A DNA stretch of 64,000 bases from Mesorhizobium sp. 1M-11. GTDB lineage: Bacteria; Pseudomonadota; Alphaproteobacteria; Rhizobiales; Rhizobiaceae. Each line of letters begins with the position of its first letter. The stretch's first letter is position 1. A program made the translations under genes and the position numbers. Where the stretch lies: positions 47,968 to 111,967 of the forward strand of contig NZ_LJSD01000076.1 of the NCBI RefSeq assembly GCF_001303895.1, given 5' to 3'. This document shows, piece by piece, positions 53,991 through 62,386 of this stretch. Below the pieces are notes generated by a model. The model was not told where the DNA came from, ran no database searches, and saw only the letters and a program-made list of their open reading frames with translations.

Positions 53991-55084
53991 TGGAACGCTC
54001 CGAGGAGGTTTTCTTGATTGGAAGCGCGGCGTGCGGTCGCTGCCGAAGAGCCGAGCAACCGCCGATAGGCGGCTACGTAATCACGCGCCATGCGTGATGC
54101 CGAAAAGCGCTCCTCGAAGGTGGCGCGGACGCGACGCCGGTCAAGCGACAACAAATCCGGCATGGTCGTGATCGCGTCCTCCATGCTTTCCACCAGAATT
54201 CCGGTGACGCCATCGTCGATGACTTCCGGCATGGCGCCGCAGCTCCACGCCATCACCGGCGTGCCACAGGCCATGGCCTCGATGACCGCCAGCCCGAACG
54301 GCTCAGGCCAGTCGATGGGAAACAGCAAGCCTGCTGCGTTGCCAAGAAATTCGTTTTTGCTGTGTTCCGGGATTTCACCGACATATTCGATCTGATCGCC
54401 GTCGATCAGCGGCTCGACAACTTCATGGAAGTAGGCACGATCACCGTCGCCGATCTTGGCCGCCAGCTTCAGCTTGAGCCCGGTGCGGCGGGCGATCTCG
54501 ATGGCCCGATCCGGTCGTTTGTCCCGCGAGAGCCTGCCGAGGAAAGCCAGATAGGTCCCATTCGCGCCGGCCTCTGAATCGAGCGTGTAGAGTTGCGGCG
54601 GGATGCCGTGATGGATGGTGGCGAGCCAGTTGGCATCGGGCAGGGCGGTTTTCTGGCTTTGTGAGATCGAAATCATCGGGAACTGCGGAAAACGCGCATA
54701 GGCGGGAGCCAGGTCCGCATAGTCCAGCCTGCCATGCGGCGTCGTCACGGTGCGCTCCGGCATGTCGTTGAAGAACGGAAAATGCTGGAAGTGGCTGATG
54801 TGGAAATGGATGACGTCGAACTCGTCGGCTCGTGCCCTGACATCGTGCAGCATGGACAGATGCGCGGCGATTTCCGATTTGAGCGGGTGAGGATCGAGCC
54901 TCAGCGCCTGCTCGCGTCCCGGCACGAGTGTTGCCGACGTTTTCGCATCGCCGGCCGCAAACAAGGTCACCTCGTGGCCGAGTTCGACAAGCGCTTCGGT
55001 GAGGTAGGAAATGATGCGCTCGGTACCGCCGTAGAGCTGCGGGGGAACGGACTCGAAAAGCGGTGCGACATGGGCAATTTTCAT
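53987..55084 (-). CDS. Glycosyltransferase family 4
   Basis: 365 aa. GT-B fold of GT4 type: MKIAHVAPLFESVPPQLYGGTERIISYL near the N-terminus, LAFLGRLSRDKRPDRAIEIARR as the donor-domain start, EPFGLAVIEAMACGTPVMA with the catalytic-site glutamate, and GVTGILVESMEDA. The sugar donor and product cannot be told; GT4 includes sucrose synthase-like and glucosyl transferases. It is the first gene of the operon with the debranching-type glucosidase and trehalose-6-phosphate synthase. Confidence 0.9.
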   Translation of the reverse strand: MKIAHVAPLFESVPPQLYGGTERIISYLTEALVELGHEVTLFAAGDAKTSATLVPGREQALRLDPHPLKSEIAAHLSMLHDVRARADEFDVIHFHISHFQHFPFFNDMPERTVTTPHGRLDYADLAPAYARFPQFPMISISQSQKTALPDANWLATIHHGIPPQLYTLDSEAGANGTYLAFLGRLSRDKRPDRAIEIARRTGLKLKLAAKIGDGDRAYFHEVVEPLIDGDQIEYVGEIPEHSKNEFLGNAAGLLFPIDWPEPFGLAVIEAMACGTPVMAWSCGAMPEVIDDGVTGILVESMEDAITTMPDLLSLDRRRVRATFEERFSASRMARDYVAAYRRLLGSSAATARRASNQENLLGAFH

Positions 55085-55240
55085 GGCCCGGCAGTCCTCC
55101 TATGGGTCGGTGATGAAAATCCAAATGCATCAGCACGGGGATCGTTCCGACAGAAATGCTGCGCCGGGATGCCGGGATTTGCGCTGCAGGCGCTGATGCC
55201 GGCTTGTTGTACTTCACAAAGCGGCCCCGCCGAGTGGCAA

Positions 55241-55966
55241 TTAGCCTCTGGCCATTTTTCCAATCGCAACATCGTTTTTCGATGCATCCGCGATCGCGAT
55301 ATCGCCACGCAAGATATCGTCGATGATCTCCGCTACACCGTCCCCCATGGGGGCAAGGGTTACCCGATCCGCTGTTTTCTTGAGACTGGGCAGCGCGTTG
55401 GCGACTGCGGCACCGAAGCCTGCCCTGCGCAGGAAATGATGGTCGTTTTCGGCGTCGCCGATCGCCACGACGCCGTCGACCGGCAGGCCGAGGTCGTCCA
55501 ACGCCGCCATTAGACCGGTCGCCTTGTTGATGCCGCTTGGCAGCACCATGACCGCACCCTTGTTGAAGATGATCTCCAATTCGAGACCTTGGCGCCGGAT
55601 TTCATCGAGGACGATCAGTTCGTTCGGGACCAGTGTGCCGATCACGGACCGGCCGACGAGCAGCGGATCGACACCGCGTTTTCGCAAGCTTTCGACAAAG
55701 GCAGGCGGAGGAGCAGGCGCGAGAAGACGCTGCTCTTCTGTCGTCGGATCATGCAGGACAGCGCCATTCTCCGCCACGACCCTGTCGAAAATGCCGAGCT
55801 GGGGGAAAATCTGCTTGAGGTCGGGCAATTGCCGTCCGGACACCAGGATGAGTTTGCGGTGGCTTTCTTTCAGTTTCTGCAGCGAGGCAAAAGTTGTCGC
55901 CGAGACCAGGCCTTCTTCTGCAAGGGTTTCATCATAGTCGGTGGCAAGCGCCGTCACATCTATCAA
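55241..55966 (-). CDS. HAD-superfamily (Cof/SPP-type IIB) phosphatase
   Basis: 241 aa from a TTG at 55966, behind AAAGGAGAGG; an upstream ATG at 55996 gives a poor N-terminus. Motif I is ALATDYDETLAEEG, with Glu where most IIB members have Gly; SGRQLPDLKQIFP and the closing GDAENDHHFLRRAGFGAAVANAL are typical of HAD-IIB sugar phosphatases (sucrose or trehalose phosphatase-like). It lies 156 bases upstream of the GT4 gene in the same direction and is a good candidate for the missing trehalose-6-phosphate phosphatase. Confidence 0.82.
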   Translation of the reverse strand: MIDVTALATDYDETLAEEGLVSATTFASLQKLKESHRKLILVSGRQLPDLKQIFPQLGIFDRVVAENGAVLHDPTTEEQRLLAPAPPPAFVESLRKRGVDPLLVGRSVIGTLVPNELIVLDEIRRQGLELEIIFNKGAVMVLPSGINKATGLMAALDDLGLPVDGVVAIGDAENDHHFLRRAGFGAAVANALPSLKKTADRVTLAPMGDGVAEIIDDILRGDIAIADASKNDVAIGKMARG

Positions 55967-56073
55967 GAGACCTCTCCTTTCGGTTCGGTTTCTCAACTAT
56001 GCCGGCGCGGTATTGTTCCCCGTGTCGTGAGAGAACGGAGACGGTGTCGGCAGCATCCCCGCGACTTCAGGCT

Positions 56074-56451
56074 TCAGGGAAAGCTTCTTTCGGCCTTGGC
56101 CGTGCTCAGAAGTCTGCCGCTGGCATCGAGCGCCTGCAACGAGAGCTGATAGTGATGCGGTTGAGATGGATCGGGTGGGCAGGGGCCTTTGTAGGTGAAG
56201 GCGCCATAAGGCAGCGTTTCCTGGCCGTTGAACGCGACATCGCCGCCACCGTGGTTGAAATCTGCAGCATCAAGGTCCGTCAGCTTGAAGCGCAGCGTCA
56301 CTGTCCCCTGGGGTACGTCGGCGACGGTTATCGGCGGCGAGTTGGGGTCGAAGCATTGGCTCGTCGGTCCCCAGCCAAATCCAAGTCCCATATTCGCGAA
56401 TGCAGGCGAGACCGTCGTCAGCAGCAATCCCAATACCAACGCAGCACGCAT
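56074..56451 (-). CDS. Secreted PEBP-like (YbhB/YbcL-type) protein
   Basis: 125 aa from the ATG at 56451 (GGGAGG five bases before it). Signal peptide of about 20 residues (LVLGLLLTTVSPAFA). The mature part has SPPITVADVPQGTVTLRFKLTD and GGGDVAFNGQETLPYGAFTYKGPCPPDPSQPHHYQLSLQALDA, which resembles phosphatidylethanolamine-binding/RKIP-like proteins: the GPCPPD and HHYQLSLQALD segments match that family, although it is shorter than YbhB. Ligand unknown. Confidence 0.72.
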   Translation of the reverse strand: MRAALVLGLLLTTVSPAFANMGLGFGWGPTSQCFDPNSPPITVADVPQGTVTLRFKLTDLDAADFNHGGGDVAFNGQETLPYGAFTYKGPCPPDPSQPHHYQLSLQALDASGRLLSTAKAERSFP

Positions 56452-56599
56452 CTTAGCCTCCCGCACGTCACTGCCCTTGTCGAGCCGAGGGGGCGACGAT
56501 CATCGGCAAAACTGCGGAGGCGTGTGCAGGTTCCCACCTGTTCGCGCACATAAGCGTGAGTGGATGTCGGTCGGGTGCCCTTCTGCTTTGCTTCGAGAT

Positions 56600-56947
56600 T
56601 CAGGCGCGCAGGGCCAGCGGTTCTTCCAGTGTGTAGATCAAACCCGGTTGGACGATCCATTCGCCGGGGCGAAGATTTTCTACGGCGAATCTGCCGGCGC
56701 GGGTGCGTGGCATGACACCGGTGAATCGATAGCGTTTCCCATCCTGATCGATGACGGCCTCGCGGATCGGCTTGCCCGCAAGATGTCCAACCACCGGACC
56801 GTCCGACCGCAGATTGGCGAGGATGAAATACTCGGTCGGTATGGCGTTTGTTCTGGTCAGAAACCGGAATTGGGAGACGGGTTTGAGCATGGCCAAGGTC
56901 ACGGCATTCTGGCCGGGGTGGCAGCGATCCAATGCTGCGTCGGCCAT
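56600..56947 (-). CDS. Small protein of unknown function
   Basis: 115 aa from the ATG at 56947; an internal ATG (LKPVSQ) would give 96 aa. The part from residue 25 onwards looks coding (NAIPTEYFILANLRSDGPVVGHLAGKPI, given as EYFILANLRSDG, and GKRYRFTGVMPRTRAGRFAVENLRPGEWIVQPGLIYTLEE). It has a beta-rich pattern with no signal peptide; no domain is recognised. The start is not settled. Confidence 0.6.
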   Translation of the reverse strand: MADAALDRCHPGQNAVTLAMLKPVSQFRFLTRTNAIPTEYFILANLRSDGPVVGHLAGKPIREAVIDQDGKRYRFTGVMPRTRAGRFAVENLRPGEWIVQPGLIYTLEEPLALRA

Positions 56948-57244
56948 CTAGAGATCTTTGCTCAATAGGCCTTGCCGGCATCAAAATTCGATTGGGGGTT
57001 TGTCTGGTGCAGGTCAAGAAAACATCAGGGTCGGTGGTTCGACTGTCCTGACAGGAGAAGCCAGACGATGTAGCCGAAACGTTGCAACTGCATAGGCTGT
57101 CCAATGAAGAAAACCGTTGCGCAGACCGGCTTGGTTTTGGAACAAAGTCTGCCTGTCAAAGGTCTTCTTCGGCGCCTATGTAACTGATCCGCGAGGATGG
57201 CTGCTCATCGGTCTGCCATCCGCCGATCCGATGGGAGCCCGACG

Positions 57245-58114
57245 ATGTCAGAACAATCCGCATACACGCCGCCAAAAGTCTGGACCTGGAACAAGGCCAA
57301 TGGCGGCGCCTTCGCAAGCACCAACCGGCCGATCGCCGGACCGACACACGACAAGGAACTGCCCATCGGCAAGCATCCGCTGCAGCTTTATTCGCTAGGC
57401 ACCCCCAACGGGGTAAAAGTGACGGTGATGCTCGAGGAGTTGCTGGCAGCCGGCCATGGCGGCGCCGAGTACGATGCCTGGCTGATCAAGATCGACGGCG
57501 AACAGTTCGGTTCCGGTTTCGTCGACGTCAATCCCAATTCAAAGATCCCGGCGCTGGTGGACCGCAGCGGCAAGGAGCCGATCCGGGTGTTCGAGTCCGG
57601 CGCCATCCTCGTCTACTTGGCCGAGAAGTTCGGCGCGTTCCTGCCGACCGAACAGCCCGCGCGCGCCGAGACACTGTCCTGGCTGTTCTGGCAGATGGGG
57701 GCAACGCCTTTCGTCGGTGGCGGCTTCGGTCACTTCTACGCCTACGCGCCGGAGAAGATCGAATATGCGATCGACCGCTACGCCATGGAGACGAAGCGGC
57801 AACTGCACGTGCTCGATCGACAATTGGCTGAAACCGAATATGTGGCGGGTAGCGAATACACCATTGCCGACATGGCGATCTGGCCATGGTACGGCGGCAT
57901 GGTGAAGGGCTGGAACTATGGCGCGGCCGAGTTCCTTGCGGTGCATGAATACAAGAATGTGCTGCGCTGGGCCGACCAGCTCTATGCGCGACCGGCGGTG
58001 AAGCGGGGGCGCATGGTCAACCGCGTTTCCGGCGATCCGGCCGGCCAACTGCGCGAGCGCCACGATGCCAGCGACTTCGAGACGAACACGCAGGACAAGG
58101 TGGCGGCGGAATAA
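57245..58114 (+). CDS. yghU: Glutathione S-transferase, YghU type
   Basis: 289 aa from the ATG at 57245, preceded by GGGAGCC. The long N-terminus YTPPKVWTWNKANGGAFAS and THDKELPIGKHPLQLYSLGTPNG are the signature of YghU-type GSTs (nu class), which also use glutathionyl/disulfide chemistry. A thioredoxin-like fold (about 45-135) with ALVDRSGKEPIRVFESGAILVYLAEKFG is followed by the helical domain with YVAGSEYTIADMAIWPW. Stand-alone gene; the 297 bases before it hold no recognisable gene. Confidence 0.92.
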   Translation: MSEQSAYTPPKVWTWNKANGGAFASTNRPIAGPTHDKELPIGKHPLQLYSLGTPNGVKVTVMLEELLAAGHGGAEYDAWLIKIDGEQFGSGFVDVNPNSKIPALVDRSGKEPIRVFESGAILVYLAEKFGAFLPTEQPARAETLSWLFWQMGATPFVGGGFGHFYAYAPEKIEYAIDRYAMETKRQLHVLDRQLAETEYVAGSEYTIADMAIWPWYGGMVKGWNYGAAEFLAVHEYKNVLRWADQLYARPAVKRGRMVNRVSGDPAGQLRERHDASDFETNTQDKVAAE

Positions 58115-58197
58115 GGGCATCGTATTTTGGCCGCCCCAGACCGATTTCCTGATGCCGCGCGGCGGAGAAGCCGGAATCTGGGTGCATGAATCCCGAT

Positions 58198-59013
58198 TTA
58201 TGACGCGTCATCGAAATAGCGTCCGGGCGTAACGCCGAAGGCCTTGCGGAAACCCGCGACAAAGGCGCTCGGCTGCTCATAACCCAACCGCTCCGCGATC
58301 TCGCCGACAGGCAGGCCGAGCGACAGCCATTCCACGGCTTTCATGAGCCTGGCCTGCTGCCGCCAGGCGCGAAAGCTCATGTCTGTTTCGGCGCGGAAAT
58401 GGCGTTCGAAAGACCGCGCGGAGAGTGCAGCCTTCCCCGCGATTTCGGTGAGGCTCTCTGTCAATGATGGGTCGGCGGCAAGCGCGCCGACAGCGCGGCG
58501 CAGGCGGGTGGAAACAGGCATCGGCAAATGCAGCGGTGCCGCAGGCTCCGTCGCCAACTGGTCGAGGATGACGGCGCCGATGCGCGCCGCTGGGCCGTCA
58601 ACGGCTGCTTCCCGGTCGTATCCCAGGAAGGCCACGATCAACTCGCGCAGCAATGGCGACAGGCGGATGACCGCGGGCACAAGCGGCAGATGTTCCACCG
58701 CTTCCGGGCGGAAGAACAAGAAACGCTGCTCGGTGTCCTGCAGGTAGGTCACCGCGTGGCCGACATCGCATGGTATCCACACCGCCCGCTCCGGCGGCGC
58801 CACGAAGGTGCCACGCTCGGTTTCCACGGTGACCGCACCCGATACGATGTGGAAGAGCTGCGCGCGGCGATGATGGTGCCGGTCGTAATGCGTGCCTTTC
58901 CGGATCGCGCCGTCATAGCCGACGATTGCTGCCGGATAGTCCTGATGCGCCGCCAGGCTGAGATCGGGATGGATGTGGTTGTCCGGATGGATCATCTGGC
59001 GGTTCGCAAACAT
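58198..59013 (-). CDS. AraC family transcriptional regulator (cupin plus HTH)
   Basis: 271 aa from the ATG at 59013. The N-terminal cupin has HYDRHHHRRAQLFHIVSGAVTVETERGTFVAPPERAVWIPCD, quoted as the metal-type HYDRHHHRR plus VSGAVTV. The C-terminal HTH pair is EIAGKAALSARSFERHFRAETDMSF and EIAERLGYEQPSAFVAGFRKAFGVTP. Targets unknown; its divergent side holds the DUF1127 gene at 59166. Confidence 0.9.
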   Translation of the reverse strand: MFANRQMIHPDNHIHPDLSLAAHQDYPAAIVGYDGAIRKGTHYDRHHHRRAQLFHIVSGAVTVETERGTFVAPPERAVWIPCDVGHAVTYLQDTEQRFLFFRPEAVEHLPLVPAVIRLSPLLRELIVAFLGYDREAAVDGPAARIGAVILDQLATEPAAPLHLPMPVSTRLRRAVGALAADPSLTESLTEIAGKAALSARSFERHFRAETDMSFRAWRQQARLMKAVEWLSLGLPVGEIAERLGYEQPSAFVAGFRKAFGVTPGRYFDDAS

Positions 59014-59165
59014 AAGTCGGCGATATGACGATAACACGAAAACGCCGACCGCGGTAACCTCGGCACGAAATCGATCACGCGCTGCAAGAAACCGGCCGCC
59101 GAACCCTAGTTCGGCGGAAAGGTCCGCCTTTGCGCAAGGATCGATGCTCAGCAAGAGAGGCGACC

Positions 59166-59435
59166 ATGAATTTCGCGAGCACGCAGAACAGGGGCCTGTT
59201 CAGGTGGACACTTCAAACGCAGGGCAGGCTGAAAGGGCAAGGCGCATGGGTTGCCGGCCTGGTCGCGGTTGGCGCCGGCTTTGCAACCTCGATATGGCGC
59301 TGGCGCGCGGTGCACCGTACCCGCAAGAGCCTTTCCGGACTTGACGACAAGGCGCTGGCCGATCTTGGCCTCTATCGCGACCAGATCGGGCTGGTCGCGC
59401 GCCGCGGGCGCTTGCCGCAATGGGATGAGATGTAG
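59166..59435 (+). CDS. DUF1127 domain protein
   Basis: 89 aa from the ATG at 59166, with AGAGAGGCG upstream. An N-terminal tail with a hydrophobic stretch (WVAGLVAVGAGFATSIWRW) precedes the DUF1127 core (RTRKSLSGLDDKALADLGLYRDQIG). It is longer than most members and probably associates with the membrane. Function unknown. It ends before a terminator-like hairpin and is convergent with the next gene. Confidence 0.82.
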   Translation: MNFASTQNRGLFRWTLQTQGRLKGQGAWVAGLVAVGAGFATSIWRWRAVHRTRKSLSGLDDKALADLGLYRDQIGLVARRGRLPQWDEM

Positions 59436-59456
59436 TGCAGCTTTGGATCGACTGTG

Positions 59457-59489
59457 CGGATCGGCCACAAGGCCGGTCCGCTGCTTTTG
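59457..59489 (+). terminator. Probable Rho-independent terminator
   Basis: GCGGATCGGCC (59457-59467) pairs with GGCCGGTCCGC (59472-59482) with one G-T wobble and a four-base loop, followed by TGCTTTTG. It lies between the DUF1127 gene and the convergent unknown gene. Confidence 0.65.
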
Positions 59490-59498
59490 TCGTGACGT

Positions 59499-59942
59499 TC
59501 AGAGATTCGCGGTCTCGATCACGCCCAGGGATCGGTCGATCGCCTTGTTGAGGGATTGGCCAAGGGATGTGTCACCGAATTCCGAGACACTGACCGCGAC
59601 CCGGGCAGCAAAGCCGAGGTGGAACTCGACGAGCCATTCGGGATGCGGTTCCGGCTCTGGGACAGGGCCCAGCCACGGAGGAAGCTTGAGCTTTTTCGGT
59701 CGCGTCGGGCACCAGTCGTCGAGATCATCGAAAACCTGTTTCAGATCCAGGGCGCTTCTGTCGGCCAGCCAGGCAGACCGGATGAACTCGGCTGCCACGG
59801 CTGCGCCCAGATGCCCCGGCGGCAATGGTTGCGGGTTGAGCGCGACATGGGACAGCCAGCCCTGCGGTCCACGCGGGATGACGTCATAAATGGCGGGAAA
59901 GCGCTTGCCGATAATGGCGAGCAGCTTTGCATTCAGTTTCAT
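59499..59942 (-). CDS. Protein of unknown function with LNPQPLPP motif
   Basis: 147 aa. The N-terminal part contains SHVALNPQPLPPGH (LNPQPLPP at residues 35-42), a proline-rich motif that I know from scattered uncharacterised bacterial proteins. The middle has LKQVFDDLDDWCPTRPKKLKLPPWLGPVPEP, and the end is helical. No signal peptide or domain is recognised. The ribosome site TAGGAGGTTCCG immediately before the ATG at 59942 is strong, so the gene is likely real. Confidence 0.7.
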   Translation of the reverse strand: MKLNAKLLAIIGKRFPAIYDVIPRGPQGWLSHVALNPQPLPPGHLGAAVAAEFIRSAWLADRSALDLKQVFDDLDDWCPTRPKKLKLPPWLGPVPEPEPHPEWLVEFHLGFAARVAVSVSEFGDTSLGQSLNKAIDRSLGVIETANL

Positions 59943-60176
59943 CGGAACCTCCTACCGCGAGCGGCATACGCGCCGACTTGGTGTTGGGGGCGGGGACCGT
60001 GGTCCACGTCTTGCCGCGCGGGGACAATGCAGGGCAGCAACAGCGTCATCTATGAACGGCATTACACAGCGCGGATGAAATTCGGCGCTGACCTTGCCGG
60101 CGGATCGACGCCTGTCAGGGGAGGGCGATCAGGGAATTGAGGTCGAGGGTGTGCCGGTTGTTCGCCACACCCTTGA

Positions 60177-60203
60177 AACGAAAACCCCGCCGATGGCGGG
60201 GTT
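60177..60203 (-). terminator. Rho-independent terminator after the small lipoprotein gene
   Basis: AACCCCGCC (60183-60191) and GGCGGGGTT (60195-60203) form a perfect 9-bp stem with a three-base loop. Read on the minus strand the stem is followed by TTCGTTT. It lies 18 bases after the lipoprotein stop. Confidence 0.8.
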
Positions 60204-60221
60204 CCGATTGAGACGGGCTGT

Positions 60222-60398
60222 TTATTGTACCGGTGCCGGTTGTGGCGTCGCTGTCGGCGCAGGCGTAGTCATCGTGCTCGGCGGGGGTGCGACTGTGGCG
60301 GAAGGCGTCTGCGAGGTTTGCGAATCCGTCTGGCTGCATGCGGCAAGCGCAAATGTCACGATTCCAAGCGCTGCAAGAAGGCGGGGTTTGGAGGTCAT
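60222..60398 (-). CDS. Small putative lipoprotein
   Basis: 58 aa from the ATG at 60398; GAAGGG lies six bases upstream, which favours it over the ATG at 60404. It is almost entirely a lipoprotein signal with lipobox VTFALAAC followed by a short Ser/Thr/Pro/Ala-rich tail (QTPSATVAPPPSTMTTPAP). Similar short tails occur in many rhizobial lipoproteins. Function unknown. Confidence 0.65.
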   Translation of the reverse strand: MTSKPRLLAALGIVTFALAACSQTDSQTSQTPSATVAPPPSTMTTPAPTATPQPAPVQ

Positions 60399-60502
60399 TA
60401 TCATCCCTTCGACTATGCCCCCACGGGTGCGCATCATCGGGACTGAGCCCCTGAGGTCAACATTTGCGCGATCAAAGGTTCTTACGGAGTGTAAGAAGAG
60501 AG

Positions 60503-61402
60503 CTAATTTCGACGCGCGTCGGCGAGTTTTGACCGTTCTTTTGTCAATGCGTCGGCCATTTCGGCGACGATTCTCGACCTTTTCTGGTTGGGAAACAGCA
60601 TAAGCGTTCGAAAGCTGACGGATGGCACCAAAGGCCGCAACGTGACGCCACGTTCGATGTAGCCCGTGGCTGTCACGGGATCGACGATGCCGCAGCCCAA
60701 CCCCGCGAGAACCAATGCACAGACCGTGGACGAATAAGCGGTCTCCACGACCACCTGGGGTGCCACGCCATATTTCGCGAATATGGCTTCGGCTTCGTGG
60801 CGGGTCGTGTCCTCGGGTGCCAGTGCGACAAAGGGCAGGCGATCAAGATCGGCGGGATGCACGACGTCCTTCTGCGCCAGCGGATGCCCAGGAGGAATGG
60901 CCAGGGTCGCGGGGATTTCCGCAAACGGGATCGCTTCCAGGCCGTTCGTGTCGATCTCGTCCGCGGTGATCGCGATGTCGAGCTGGTTCGCAGCGATCAT
61001 GTCACGGATGGAGGACGACCCGCTCACATAGAACGAGACCGCAACCTTGGGATTCCGCTGGCGGAACCGGGCTATGGCGCTCGGCAGCAAATTCGTGCTG
61101 AAGGCCGACAGGCAAGCCACACGGATGTCGCCCGAGCCATAGTCGCGAATGCGGGCCGCGGCGCTTCGCAGCTTGGCCAGGCTTGCAAGCGATATCTGGA
61201 CCTCGCGGAAGAAAAGCTGGCCCTCGGCCGAAGGGATCATTCGCCCTTTTTCCCTGTCGAAAAGCCTGAACCCGATGGAGCGCTCCAGCGTCATGATCGC
61301 CTTGCTGACCGCAGGTTGGGACATGCCGAGAATCTCAGCGGCCCGAGAGGTGGTGCCGTAGGTCATGACGGCCTGATAGGTTTCGATCAACCGAACATCC
61401 AT
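60503..61402 (-). CDS. LysR family transcriptional regulator
   Basis: 299 aa. The N-terminal winged HTH has ETYQAVMTYGTTSRAAEILGMSQPAVSKAIMTLERSIG (helix-turn-helix around AAEILGMSQPAVSKAI), typical of the LysR group with GcvA/OccR-like effector domains after residue 90. LysR proteins usually activate a divergent neighbour. Here an IS21 element sits 120 bases away on that side and appears to interrupt that neighbour, so the regulator may have lost its target. Confidence 0.92.
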   Translation of the reverse strand: MDVRLIETYQAVMTYGTTSRAAEILGMSQPAVSKAIMTLERSIGFRLFDREKGRMIPSAEGQLFFREVQISLASLAKLRSAAARIRDYGSGDIRVACLSAFSTNLLPSAIARFRQRNPKVAVSFYVSGSSSIRDMIAANQLDIAITADEIDTNGLEAIPFAEIPATLAIPPGHPLAQKDVVHPADLDRLPFVALAPEDTTRHEAEAIFAKYGVAPQVVVETAYSSTVCALVLAGLGCGIVDPVTATGYIERGVTLRPLVPSVSFRTLMLFPNQKRSRIVAEMADALTKERSKLADARRN

Positions 61403-61499
61403 GGCAGCCTATAACCAAACTGAATTGAATACCGATGCTTTGATATTGGACAGAATACGCCCATGCGTGTCAACTCTGGCTCAACAGGAGACGAGTGGC

Positions 61500-61521
61500 A
61501 TGCATGATGAGACAAGGTCGG
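61500..61521 (+). pseudogene. 5' end of a gene cut by the IS21 element
   Basis: An AGGAG (61486-61490) lies nine bases before the ATG at 61500. The reading MHDETRS follows for seven codons, then the IS21 left end begins at 61522. It is divergent from lysR, the normal place for a LysR target. What follows the insertion is outside the window, so identity is unknown. It could also be a chance start. Confidence 0.45.
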
Positions 61522-61657
61522 TGTCAATCGGCCTGGAATGGGGACCCTGGATCGGCGCGCAAAAGGGACCCCTGTAGGGCACCACGGTTAGCGCTCGCCG
61601 GGCGAAGCTGGTCTGGGTTGCGCAGGCCGGCGAGCGCGGATCGGCGTTATGGGGTGA

Positions 61658-62386
61658 TCAGGCGCGGTTCTTGAATCGCCAGGATTCGTTTCCGGTCTCG
61701 ATGATCTCGCAGTGATGGGTGAGCCGGTCGAGCAGCGCCGTCGTCATCTTGGCGTCGCCGAAGACAGCGGGCCATTCGCCGAACGCCAGATTGGTGGTGA
61801 CGATGATCGAGGTGCGCTCGTAGAGCCTGCTGATCAGGTGGAAGAGCAACTGCCCGCCGGCTTGCGCGAAGGGCAGATAGCCGAGTTCGTCGAGGACGAC
61901 GAAGTCCAATCGGGTCAGGTAGTCAGCGATACGGCCCTGCTTGCCACCGCGGTGCTCGGTCTCGAGCCGGTTGACGAGATCAACGACATTGAAGAAGCGA
62001 CCGCGCGTCCCGTTGCGGATGAGGGATCGGGCAAGGGCAATCGCCAGATGTGACTTGCCGGTTCCGGTGCCGCCGATGAGAACGGCGTTACGCTGGTCGG
62101 CGACGAAGGTGCCGTTGGCAAGGTCCCTGACCAGCACCTCGTTGACCGGCGTGCCGTCGAAGTCGAACTCCTCGATGTCCTTGGCGATCGGCAGCTTTGC
62201 GACGGTGAGCTGGTATTTGATGGAGCGCGCCTGCTTCTCGGCGATCTCGGCCGACAGCAGATCGCCGACGATCCTCGGCGGCTCGTGCTGGCGCTTGATG
62301 CCGGTCGCCATAACCTCGTCATAGGCACTGCGCATGCCGTAGAGCTTCAACGTTCCCATCAGATCCAGAACCTGCGTGCGTTCCAT
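61658..62386 (-). CDS. istB: IS21 helper ATPase IstB
   Basis: 242 aa AAA+ ATPase. It starts MERTQVLDLMGTLKLYGMRSA, has Walker A GGTGTGKSHLAIAL and Walker B DFVVLDELGYLPFAQ, and the typical RTSIIVTTNLAFGEWPAVFGD. IstB assembles on target DNA and helps the transposase choose insertion sites. It is translationally coupled to istA, with a short overlap at 62386. Confidence 0.95.
   Translation of the reverse strand: MERTQVLDLMGTLKLYGMRSAYDEVMATGIKRQHEPPRIVGDLLSAEIAEKQARSIKYQLTVAKLPIAKDIEEFDFDGTPVNEVLVRDLANGTFVADQRNAVLIGGTGTGKSHLAIALARSLIRNGTRGRFFNVVDLVNRLETEHRGGKQGRIADYLTRLDFVVLDELGYLPFAQAGGQLLFHLISRLYERTSIIVTTNLAFGEWPAVFGDAKMTTALLDRLTHHCEIIETGNESWRFKNRA

Noticed and set aside
56948..57244. 297-base gap before the YghU-type gene
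   Set aside because: No open frame with coding character, hairpin or repeat could be supported.
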